Assembly (NCBI GenBank): GCA_002633025.1
Contig: NMRB01000165.1
Coordinates: 418,020 to 482,019 of the forward strand
DNA: 64,000 bases
DNA from: Notospermus geniculatus
Taxonomy: Eukaryota; Nemertea; Pilidiophora; Heteronemertea; Lineidae
Direction: 5' to 3'
The first letter of the stretch is position 1, and each line of letters begins with the position of its first letter. The notes below the pieces were generated by a model that was not told the DNA's origin, searched no databases, and was given only the letters and a program-made list of their open reading frames with translations. Of this stretch, positions 25,449-36,600 are shown piece after piece. The position numbers and the translations under genes were made by a program.

Positions 25449-25918
25449 GGCCAGACTTTTTTTATTTTTCGGATCACGGATTCGCCGACGTTTGTTTTTG
25501 CCAAAACAGAAAAAAAATAAAATTCAGATATTCAGCTATTTTTATTTTTATTTTCCCTCCGAACTTGAGCTTCACCCCGGTTACTGGGCCGGAAAAAATA
25601 AAACCATAAAATTTACCTAGCATACGTTGTTTCAAAGGTATCTCTCCTGCCTCCCGGTGCGGCCGGCCATGTGCGATGGCATGGGATTGTAAAAAAACGT
25701 TTTCTGTGGCTTTGAACAGACCTGTCTGAGTCCTCATCTGGCAAATTTTATTTTTATTCATCCTCCGGCATAGTCTGCAAGGAATTGAAACCTATTCCCC
25801 AACAAAAAAAAATAAAAATTGTTCTTCCTGCAATTTTTATTTTTATTTTTATTCCATCCTCCGACATTTCCTGAACAAGAAAAAAATCCGTAATCCTAAA
25901 AATAAAAAAAGTCTGGCC
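25449..25918. mobile_element. 470-bp non-autonomous element with TTA target duplication (PIF/Harbinger-like)
   Basis: Ends GGCCAGACTTTTTTTATTTTT-like and its complement AAAAATAAAAAAAGTCTGGCC. TTA lies outside each end (25446-25448 and 25919-25921), and paralogous unit A has one TTA at the same place (AACTTTTATTGCGG), proving a clean insertion after the duplication. A 3-bp TTA duplication is characteristic of PIF/Harbinger elements. The core is rich in ATTTTTATTTTT; no transposase. Confidence 0.9.
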
Positions 25919-26173
25919 TTATTGCGGATGGGACATTTTTCAATTAGTCAGCAAACGGCAATAGCTGATAAGGCAAATAGATCAATCTGATAGTTCACTA
26001 ACTCACAGAATCCTTACACAAAATCCCAGATGAGAAATCAGATGTGTAACCAAGGCCGTCAGTCATGTCAGTTGGTGATAGGAATCAAGTCTAGCAAATG
26101 CTGTAAACTGCAATTTTGTACAGGACCCTCAGGATAAGAAGTAAAAGCATTTACTAGTTTTTATTACCATCAC

Positions 26174-26296
26174 CAATAGGAGCTGTGAGTGAGCTGACCA
26201 ATAGGTGTCACCAATCAAGAGAAGTTGCTTTTGTATTGGTCCACTAGAACTGTGCTGCCATCTTTTGGCAATATGCGTGGCTGACTGCTCCTATTG
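26174..26296. mobile_element. CAATAGGAGC MITE, copy 2 (paralogue of copy 1 in unit B)
   Basis: Same element and flanks as copy 1, duplicated with the surrounding 2.5-kb unit, so it does not represent an independent insertion. Confidence 0.8.
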
Positions 26297-27447
26297 TCAC
26301 ACAGCAATATAATTTTTTTTTATTTGAGTACCGGTATTGAGAAATAGTGGTGGGCTTTTTCAAGGTCATGCAATTGCCTTCGACTGACCATAGGCACCAT
26401 AAATCCATCGCCTTACTTCAGAAGTCAATCAATCGAAAGGTGGATTGAATAGTTCCAAGTGACTACCAATATTTTTTAGGACAATTGTGGGCTATAACGA
26501 TGTCAAAAGGAAACCATGAATATTTGAATGATCTGAATGAATGTAGGCAATTTGAACAGGCCGACACTTAGGTGAGAACATCAATAAAATGGAGTGGTCC
26601 ATCTATTCAGCATATTCTGATACAGTGATCACAGGCACCATCCGTCAACACTTCAGCAGGAGTTATACGAATGTATAGATATGCCTCGCCAACAATGGCT
26701 GATGACAGAAGCACACCAGTGCAGATCAATGGAAAAGTTGCATCGCTACACTTCTGGACTGTGCGGATCCTGGGACACGTCTGCCATGGGATAATGGCAT
26801 TGCCTATACATTGTCAGAAACTTGACTTCACAAGAAACTTGCCTTTTCCTCAAGGTCCTCACCCATATTTTCCTCTCCTAGTAGAATCTCTAACGCCATC
26901 CTGTCTCGACTTTGTGGTCGTTAACTTGGGAACAGATATTCATCTATAAAACACTTGACTTTTTCAATTGGACCACTGACAACCCATTCTGTGAACCACC
27001 GCATAGCTACAGACGTCCAACATAAACAATACACACCACCATTCTTAAGAATATTGTTCAATGATGGTGCTCGAAATGGTCCATCTGTCCTCAACAAACA
27101 AAATCGAATAATATTTCAAAGTCGACAAATAATGTGCGGAAGACTTTGTGATTCAGCTGCCGGACAGTGACTCCGTAACATGTAACAAAGTTATATGTGC
27201 CAGCCACATAGAGCGGGACTTGGCACTTCCAATAGATTTGATCAGCAGTTCCCATATGATTGAACACTAAATATCAGATTCGAAATTAGTTCAGGTGCTT
27301 TTTTAATGGGATATGTGGTTTCAGAGACATATCAACTCATGAAACCATTACAATGTGCTCTTCCAACTTACATGACTTACAATAGGGTAAACTGTGAGAA
27401 TGCCATCTTCATCCTCGGAACTATTTCCATCTTTTTAAGAATGCCAC

Positions 27448-27767
27448 CTTTGTTCTTGGAGTCAACCATTGTCTGTAATCTTTGTTCTTGGAGTCAATCT
27501 TGTCTGTCATCTTTGTTCTTGGAGTCGATCTTTGTCTGTCATCTTTGTTCTTGGAGTCAACCATTGTCTGTCATCTTTGTTCTTGGAGTCCACCATTGTC
27601 TGTCATCTTTGTTCTTGGAGTCGATCTTTGTCTGTCATCTTTGTTCTTGGAGTCAACCATTGTCTGCCATCTTTGTTCTTGGAGTCTACCATTGTCTGTC
27701 ATCTTTGTTCTTGGAGTCAACCACTGTCTGCCATCTTTGTTCTTGGAGTCTACCATTGACTGTCATC
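27448..27767. repeat. Minisatellite, 32-bp period, expanded allele
   Basis: About ten units of the same motif as 24512-24656, ending in degenerate remnants (CTTTGCCCTTAGCGTT). Because 32 leaves remainder 2 on division by 3, all three plus-strand frames are open and yield the same peptide phased differently (CHLCSWSQPLSVIFVLGV); these are not genes. Confidence 0.95.
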
Positions 27768-30700
27768 TTTGCCCTTAGCGTTAACCGGAGTCATCTTTTC
27801 TTAAAGAAACTCCATGTCCTCGGCAAACCATGTCTTTTTCCACACCTTTGTCCTTGGAGTTATCTTTGTCCTTTGATATAACAACTGTGTTTTATTGAAA
27901 TTGAGAGTATGATGACGACTAGGGCAACACAAAGAATAACTGGTTTCCTCCAAAAACCTGAGCAGTGTCAGAAACCGAGATTGTGCCCTCAGAAACGGAG
28001 ATTGTGCCCAGGCACTTTGCATCTGCCACCAATAAGGTTACATCTGATGAGACCTTTCGCAATAGCAATCACTCCAAAAGGACTGCCACATGAAAGTGAT
28101 TTGCGATTTGTATTTGTTTACATGTGACTGGGTGTGGCCAAGAGATGAAGCTCAGAAGTTCATTTTACTTCAGGTGATCAAGCAAGGATTCATCACGTCA
28201 TTGATCTTTCTACATGTATGTCTCCATTTACACGGGTGTGTCAACTCGCTGGAACTGTTTTCAAGGAATCCACTATCTGATTACAAACTGCAGAAAGAAC
28301 CACGCTGCTGTAACCACAAAATCTACTTTACGTGTACGTGTAACTGTCCAAATATATAAACACCTAGAAGACACTTCCAAAATGGTTAGTTATGCTGGAA
28401 ACTAAATTACGAGTTTACTTGCAAACCGCCAAGGCACCGATCTCAGCATACGCCACATGCCAGCGTTGTTGATGTTCGCATCATTCACCAGGCTCATCAA
28501 CCAACCAGATGAGAGTGAAGTCTGTCCATGCATACGCGCTTGTTTTTCCCGTCTTTTCAACTACATTACATTTGGACGGCCTCAGTGCCAAACGCATCAA
28601 TCATATGGCATGATCATTAACGTGGTACTGTCTTCACCAATCTGGCCTTAACTTGATAATTAACATTCGACACTAGCCTTGCCAGGCTCCCCAAAGATTT
28701 CCCTCCAAGAACCCGGCAAGCTCTTCTCTCAACTGACAGTGGCTAAACGATATCATCTGGGGGAGCAAAATCACAGTTTCTAGTTGTCTTGGTGTGAAAG
28801 ATTTCTGCACATTTGAATTCTTTACTGCTGGTCACTTTCAGTTTGCTTCAAACTGCTGATGAGTTGAGGGACGAAGAAGCAGGTGACGAATTCTGGGAGC
28901 ATCCTAAAAAGGCATAACGTCGTAACTGGCACTTTGAGCATCTTGAGAATTGGTCTTCTCACACGTTCAAAGTTATACACTAAATGTTTGCCAAAAGTTC
29001 ATGAAGACAAACACACAACTTGGAAAAAAATTCCCGACCGCCTCACTGAACCACTGAGCAGATACTGACAGAGGAAAACGCAGAACCTCAGTTTACATAC
29101 AGAACCAACGGGTGTCACTTGGAACATTTTGAAATACAGCAGCAGTATGGTTTGGTTGTCCAGTGTCCTCCTCCATCTTCGGGATCACATGCATGGCTTT
29201 GTCAGAATGTCTCCCCCACTTTCACAGAGCAGTAGTTGGGATGGAGTCACGATGTGCATATGCACAGGATGCAGTGACATTGGAGTCTTATGGGGCAGAA
29301 ATCATCCATTCCATGCACTCCATGTGCACATCAGCCACAGTGTACCATACTTTTTCTGGTCCATTCGCAAGAAATTTCACTTGTAGATAAGGACAGATTT
29401 GGCTTCTCTGACCACCCTGGTTTTGATCAAAAGTTGATCGCGTAATCAAGGTTAAAGGAACTGAATAAAACATTTGTGACATTTGGATCTGCATATTCTC
29501 TCAAGGTGATGATAATGTTTTCAAGCCTGAATGTCTTCACAATCTCTCATTGTGTGTGGCAAAACCAATAAATTTATTTGAATCCAAAGCCCGGGTACCT
29601 TCTGGTACTGGGGAATACTATCACACAAGAATCTCGACTCTTCAAAACCTTCCATCACGGTGATAACAAGACAGTCAACGTCTGACAAAATTTCCACAAA
29701 GGCGTGAAGAATTTCTGCCAGAAGATCAGCCAACCAACACGAAAATAGTCAAATTCAAAGTTACTTAGAATATGAATCCATCATGCGTGTGACAAAAATT
29801 GTCAAATTACATGTGATGCTTGATTTGATTAGAGGCGGGTGGGAACACTCACAAGATTATATAATTGTCCGTCACTCTTGGCATGTCATGTAAACGTAAC
29901 CACAGAGGACTTGGCCCGTTCTGTGAATATTTTAACAAAACAGCAAATTTTCTCATAAAAAGATGGATTTGAGATATTTATCTGCTGAGTTGATCCCATG
30001 AGTTTCTATCTCACACTCTGAATTCCTGGTTCTAGCGTGCGAATAGATCAGTGCTGTTACTAAGGGTCATTTTTGTTGGTATCTCTGTCAATTTAAATCC
30101 ACCAATGGAACACTGTCTTCTGTTGGCCACCACAGTTGAGCAAGTGCCTGAAACTTTGCACCTTTCGGACCAATAAGTATCTTTTTCCTTGCCGTTCAGT
30201 ATGCTAATTTGACTGGAAATGAAATCTTCTTCCTAAAGAAACCATCATGGGACCTCACGTTACCGAGGACAAGGCTGCCTAAACCAGTTAGGCTAGAACA
30301 CTTGATGAATGACCATCAGAACACACATTAACAGGGCAGACCACCTTGCAGAAGGCGAAGAATTAAATTTAGATTGTCTGGCACACTCCATAGTTTACTG
30401 GTCAACTAACTTCCGATGACAACTAACTGTCCACAATATGTGGTAATTGGCACATTTGGCACATATGTTTGGGCAGAGTCCTCAAATAGCTATAACCTGG
30501 CATCCTGCTCCCTGTCTTCAAATTAAATTGGATACCAAAGGTCATTTGTAAAATCTGTTAATCTGATTACTGACTCGTGTATTGGAGCCATTCTCCATAG
30601 AATTGCTAACCATTGGCCGCAGTCAACATCTCAATTTCTCCTCTTTTATCATTTTCAATTACTAACTCCCCAAAGAGGGGATTTACACCTGGAAGCTGAC

Positions 30701-31025
30701 CAGACATACCACAGTCCAAAGTATAAACGTCAAGGTGACTTTCCTAAGGGGATTTCTGGCCAGTGTTCTAAACTTGGGTGATATTTCAAATAGGAAAATA
30801 TTGGCCGTAAGAAAAAAATGCACTAGGGATGAACTGACATACCAATGAGCTATCAAAAATGTGGACACTGACTTTGCCATTTTAGTATCTTTGACAAACA
30901 CTAGCTGGGAGGTGAGAAGGTCAAGAAAGATGAGTTGTAACAAAGTATAGGGGTCCAATTGGGATATCTTACAGAACTGATCAAGTCTAAGGTTGCATTG
31001 CAGTTTCCTTCGCTTTCTATTTCGC
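27768..31025. other. No supported gene
   Basis: Overlapping plus and minus frames at 29120-29490 look mildly protein-like in both directions but are broken by stops and lack clear splice sites. Nothing else recognised. Confidence 0.4.
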
Positions 31026-31028
31026 TTA

Positions 31029-31355
31029 GGCCTAGAAAAAAATTGTGTGATTCCAGTCATTTGGAATTTTCCGACCGACCCTCAAAAAATTCTGACTGGC
31101 CAGGAAACCAAATTTTTTTTTCTCACAAAAATGCATCATCAAAATTAATCTCTTTTGCTCTCTAGACTTTTAGTCATGGATGCCAGAGCAGCTTATGAGG
31201 CTGTTCCTGGTTTCTAGATAACCTTTAGTATTAATCCCTGTAGCTGCAATAAAGTTAGTACCGAAAATGGAAAATAAAAAAAAATCCCGACCGTCCGACC
31301 CTCGATTTTTGGAAATCGCTGATGACCAGAAACACACAATTTATTTTGCCAGGCC
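31029..31355. mobile_element. 327-bp non-autonomous element with TTA target duplication (PIF/Harbinger-like)
   Basis: Left end GGCCTAGAAAAAAATTGTGT and right end ACACAATTTATTTTGCCAGG-CC are imperfect inverted repeats; TTA borders both (31026-31028, 31356-31358). The core has two CCGACC-rich blocks (CCGACCGACCCTC, CCGACCGTCCGACCCTC). Same target and GGCC ends as 25449-25918, suggesting one superfamily. Confidence 0.75.
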
Positions 31356-32228
31356 TTAGTGGTCAGGGATGACTTTGTTTTCACAAAACAATGAATGACA
31401 CACCATGAGATCCTTGGTCCTGGGAAAGCAATACTCATCTGTTAAGGAATTTTATCTGTGGCCCATACAGATTAATGTTGACATGGGATACTCCCCACTG
31501 GATAGACAAAGTCATTATAAAATATGTGAAACAGAATTCTGAATCTTACATGAAGAAAGGAACACCGAAAAGTGACAGATATTATTTTCAAAATCGCCCC
31601 ATTCAAGTATAAGTTACAGCGGACACCAGTCGTTCCTATGGTAATGAGACATCAATATCGTCCACTGAGATCAAATCAACGGGAAAAAAGCCACGGCTTA
31701 AAATGGCCCTGACATGTTGACAGTGGGTCGTGACCAACGATGCAGACAAAACCACAAGGTGTTATCTTTAATATCATGCCGCGGGACAAATAAACCGCGG
31801 TGATCTATTCAGACATCAGGACGTATTGTTCAGCCATGGCTTGGGATCATCGTGAAGGATGGCGTTTTCCTCTCATGGACTGAACAGTAATTATGGTAAA
31901 TGGATAGCAGCAAGAAACACTAGCCAATGGTTCTCAAAATACACACCAGATGTCACCCTAGTCAAAGAGGAACTGGGAGCACATCTGATGAGAGAATGTG
32001 TGGGAACTATTGGACCTGTAAATGAATTGAATGGTAAATGACACTGAAAAAAGAAAGATGAATATTGCATCACTAAGGATGACAGCGTGTGTCAAAGAAG
32101 CAGATTTTTTTCTGAGATTATAAAGGTTTTAGTTTCCTTGAGGCAAGACTTCCCATCATCAGAAACTTAAGAAGAATTTCATCGTAGGCAAGGAGACTGC
32201 ACTTTGGAAAACTTAGATGTTTATGAAG

Positions 32229-32400
32229 CAGGGGCGGATCCAGGATTTGGGAAAAGAGGGGTCCCCTGTGCTGGTAAACATTGAAATCTGCGGTGAATTT
32301 CAAAGATTTGCTCTAAATTCCAAAACTTCACAGTCGATTTTACAGATTTGTTGGTCAAAAGGGGGCGCGCCCCTAAGCGGCCCCCTTGGATCCGCGCCTG
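32229..32400. mobile_element. CAGG-ended transposon, copy 2, TGAAG target duplication
   Basis: 172 bp from CAGGGGCGGATCCAGG to CCTTGGATCCGCGCCTG, flanked by TGAAG at 32224-32228 and 32401-32405. Shares interior CGGTGAATTTCAAAGATTTG-type sequence with copy 3. Confidence 0.85.
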
Positions 32401-33000
32401 TGAAGGGCAGTTCGTTTTCTTCTGAGAAGAAAACCAGGGAGAAATTCAGCAGAGCTGGGAAGTAGTATGTTGTTAACTTATGGAGGAATGAGAAAGGAAC
32501 CTTAAAGACGGAATGAATTGTGGCTTCTTGATAATGTGTTACTTAACGAAATGGAAAGGTGACAACGAATGGTAAATTATTAAGTGGAGTGAAGACCCCA
32601 ATTAATCATGCCGCCAACACTAGGTGGCCACAGTGAGGGAAGACAGATCGTTGACACCTATACACATACTTCAGTTTCAAATTTCAATTGGCACTGAGGT
32701 AGACCTCAGTGACAACTTTGTGAAATACATCACCTGGCATTGTGGATGGCAGGTTTTTCATTTTCACATTGCATATGCCTGCCTGTTACATGTATGTGTA
32801 TAGTGTGTCAAATCAGCATTGGTACAGATATTTATTACATCCATTTAAAATCAGTTTGAAATTTCATATTGAGAATAAAATATGTGGTTTTCTTGGAAAG
32901 ACATATCTTTATCCATGTGCAAGTCTTCATGAATTTGTTGCACACTGCACAGACATTCACCTGGATACAAGGTCCAGTTAGAAAGATCTGCTAAGATGAC
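32401..33000. other. No supported feature
   Basis: Short frames only. Confidence 0.4.
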
Positions 33001-33290
33001 ACTGAGTTGGTCCACCTGGGTCTGAGGTAGAGTCGACGGCCAGGAATAGCTCGTCGGGCAGGTACGGTGCTTTGGTATCCATCAAGACCGAGGATAGTCC
33101 TAACTATCAACTGTACGATCATCATACAGAGGCGGAATGCCATCATTTAGCAGCAGCACAGCTTGGGAAGGATCAAATGGATCCAGTCTACACAAACAAA
33201 CTCCTGGTTCACCTTGTTTAGGGAAAGAATCAGCAATCACTTCATCTACACCAAGGAATCCAAGGTATGGCATGATGTGACATAACCAAC
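33001..33290 (-). pseudogene. Coding-like island, possible exon or decayed gene fragment
   Basis: On the minus strand CATCTTTTCCACCCAG at 33291 onward could be an acceptor; it is followed by an open frame containing YLGFLGVDEVIADSFPKQG and LNDGIPPLYDDRTVDS ending in TAG at 33100. Immediately after, in another frame, GLSSVLMDTKAPYLPDELF continues to about 33001, with C/G-rich third positions as in real coding sequence. One small indel would join the two. I do not recognise the family; the first part faintly recalls a flavodoxin-like azoreductase segment, but the remainder does not. It may be an unrelated minus-strand exon, a processed fragment, or chance. Confidence 0.3.
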
Positions 33291-33539
33291 CTGGGTGGAA
33301 AAGATGGAGCCAGCCCCTCAACCATTGCTATGGTTGATTGGTGTTGCTGTTCCTTTAATTACAGAGCATTGACATCTTAGTCGGCTATGAACATCATGGA
33401 CGAATGTTCGAACACCCATATAGAATCCACCTAAAATCCAGTCACAAAAAAACTATAATATTCTCCTTCATAATAGCAATAACATCATATGTCATGTATA
33501 TGTTGAGAGAAGTGTGACCAAGGTTACTTCAACCTGTTG

Positions 33540-33670
33540 ATCGGCATATAGATGACCTCAAAACAGGTCACCACTTGATGACCTCATTGCAAGGTCACCA
33601 TTTGCTGACCTCAATTCAGTGGAATATAAAAGGTCAAAAGATCAACACTTGACCTTGAGGTAACCAAAGA
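33540..33670. promoter_or_regulatory. Cluster of AGGTCA/TGACCT half-sites
   Basis: At least seven exact or near AGGTCA half-sites in about 130 bp, including two everted pairs (TGACCT-6-AGGTCA and TGACCT-7-AGGTCA). Such half-sites bind nuclear receptors. Related TGACCT-rich sequence occurs in the 290-bp repeat at 47.6-49.0 kb, so this may be a diverged repeat rather than a regulatory element. Confidence 0.25.
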
Positions 33671-36600
33671 GGAACACAGTTGTCCTTGACACTAGGTTGC
33701 AACGACATTGATTCTACGTAAATAGGGGCCTTCTTTTAAATGACTTTTTACGCATTCTAACCTCATCTTCCCAAGAAAAACATTCGGAATGGCCCATACT
33801 TGTGGCAGTTCTGCAAACACTCTCCCAAGCCTTCATACACTGCATTTGAAAAACATTACAGCAATAATCTGATAGATGACTGGATTGTGTGAAGGTAAAG
33901 TCAGCTGGGATGGCTGTGCTACTTCTACCTGGCAGTAACTCAGGGCACCAATCGCTAGCTGGTCAGGTATATTCATGACAAGGTAAAGCCAAATAAAGTC
34001 CTCTGATGTGCGATGGTGCTATTTTTAGACGATGCCAGCTGGAATGACAGCTTCTGTTAGCAGGGGATGCGGAGGAGAAATTGAGTTAAGGACACTAGAG
34101 AAGCTAAGTACAGGTAGATGTGGTACCAGTCCTGAACTAAAGCTTGGAAGAGAATCAATGGTGGAGCTCGATCAGATCATTCCTTGTCGGTGTCTTATTG
34201 AAGGAAAACAGCAGGGGGCAAACCCGGGACTCTGAAGGGGGCAAGGTGTGTGAAAAAGGGCTAATTTTAGTCAGCTTTCAGGACTTGACATGAAATTAAA
34301 CTATTTTTGTCAAAACAGACCCAAAAACGTACGCCACTGAACAGTTCATAAATACTAACACAGATTTTTCAGATTATAACATGAGAACCGCAAACAGCAC
34401 TGGCTACTTTAGATCTACTGGTCACCAACACAACCACTTGTAAAGGGTGTGGTGGTGAATTTTTTGGAATCTTCTGTATTATGCATCTGATTCTACTGTA
34501 TGTGACAAATAGAGCATGGGGAAAGAAAATATTTCGATAGCCCCTTTAACATCTTGTACCCAGTCCTGTGACTGAAATGTAATGAATCCACAATATATTG
34601 TCCCCACATATGAACTATTACTTGCAGCACTGTGAAGAATCGAAATGTCACAAAAAATATGAATGCAAATTAATTGCATAAGTAGGTATATATACAAACA
34701 TGGAACATTTTGAAAGCAATCAAAGTTGAACCTGCCAAAAATATGTCAAGAACATCACGACGAAGATCGATAAATGTTTGGAGTGGCCATTTGATACTGA
34801 AAGTGAGTGTGCCGACACCCCGTGCAAGTAATCAGTGACTTGCTCTCATAATGAACGTGTCCTGTCGCAGAAATGACATTAGCGACAATAGAAATCACAT
34901 ACGAGAATACTGTATGTAATGTACATGAGACACATTACTTGCACATCATGCAATATTAACAAGTGCTACTTGCCTCTGTTCATTAAGCACTCATGCACTG
35001 TCCTATAACTCGAGGCCCGTCATACACGACATGAAAAATGCATAGGACTATCCTCAGTAGGGCTGTGTCGTGTCGACCTTTTTTACGACAACAGCAAAGT
35101 TAATCAAAATGATCGGTCGTCTTGTGTTCATATGACTTCTAATTAGTGGTGATGCATGTCTCCTTCCAGTGTCGCCATAACGACTCGAGTCCCAAGACTG
35201 CTCTCTGCGGCCGCAGCGCAGCCATTCGTTTCTTTGTCAGCCCCTTAATTGGCCACTCTTTTAAATATTAACGCCCCCTTGAATGCTTTGAGGAATCATG
35301 CCATGTGTAATGAACAATCCACATGCCAATAGTTTCTATTGATTCGGACATCCTGGCTGTGGCCGCCAAGCCAAGAGTTTGCATGTCTTCATGCATCGAA
35401 ACAGCCGCAAACAGCTACTTTGGGAATTCATCATGCGATGTGACCATCTTTTGCTGGATATTGAGTTGAATGACATTTTTCTTTTAATGGGACTCGGCCG
35501 CCTATAACTAACAATACCGAGGAACATTTGCACTCTTTCAGTCTTTGGTCGACGTGAGACTAAAGCAGACCGGGCCATCAGCAGTTTTTTGGTTGTGGGA
35601 CAAGGGTTCCATGGGCTCCGACAGGAAAATGGTACCGTACGCTGCCAAAATGTCCAGAGAGTCCCAAAGTCAATTATAACAGTTAGGAGCAAATACTTTA
35701 TTTCTCTCTGCATGACCATTCGTCAGTCCTGACACTCTCCTCACCTGAACTATCCCAGGTCTGACAACTGAAGACAAAGCAATAAAAGGTGTACCACAGT
35801 CATCTCCTGGTGGTGAATCAAATCCAATTGGTCTTTATAGCGGCCTCCATCCCACGGGGACAACACCAATGGTCATTTATCTAATGTCCTGGACCGATGT
35901 AAGGTGGTCAGCGGGTGATGGCTAATGCTAATAGTTACCCACCACACCTGTGACCAGTGTCTATAGCATTACCAATATTAGTGTCATCTCTTTATCGTGC
36001 CCCTGGGACCCACAACTTTATACGAGCGCCATTTTTAACGCCGGCCTTTGGTCCCGATGATGACAGTGTCACTAAGGCAGCAACTTCTGACTGACCCTGG
36101 TAAATGTATCCAGAACGGTTTTTCACCATGGCCCTGAGCAACTGAGTCCAGATTGCAAGTATTTTCAAGCGAATACCACCAGCCCATCATGAAGGAATGA
36201 CACTCAAATATCTGTCAGGCGAAGAGCCAACAAAGAACCCCTGAAGTATTCAAGGGTCGAAAAGTGTCAATCAAAGAACTGTGAAGATGCAGGTGACCAG
36301 CAAGCACCAGATGCATCCTACAGACTGATCCCTGATGACCAGTCGACAGGACGGCAACCATCCTCAAGGCAGAGTTGTGGGGAACGGCAGAGGATATCCG
36401 GCGGACGGCAAGTTTTGTTGAACGACAAGATACACGCGTTTGATTGTCAAAACCGAACACAGAAGAAGTCAACATAAGGAGGAGGAAGTCAACCTGTTTC
36501 AACTTCAATGAATCTTCTTTCATTATCCGAACTGGCTACTGTAGCAACTGAGCACTGTGTCATCAAGTGCGCGCTCACAAGATCCTCTCGCTGCCCAGAA

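Larger units (their letters stand above)
24652..27767. repeat. Tandem segmental duplication, unit B (about 3.1 kb)
   Basis: Second copy of 22186-24651. The length excess over unit A is accounted for by a 470-bp insertion plus TTA (25449-25921) and about 180 bp of extra minisatellite at its right end. The junction lies at GGAGTCTAAA inside the minisatellite. Confidence 0.95.

Noticed and set aside
27306-27881. 191-codon and overlapping 96-98-codon frames with CHLCSWSQPLS repeats
   Set aside because: Produced by a 32-bp minisatellite; the same peptide appears in all three frames, as expected from a period that is not a multiple of three.
35336-35719. Minus-strand frame with RRPKTERVQMFLGIVSY, reminiscent of a Ty3/Gypsy reverse transcriptase motif
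   Set aside because: The expected neighbouring motifs are absent on both sides and the match is short. A profile search for reverse transcriptase would settle it; a significant hit extending beyond these residues would reverse this.
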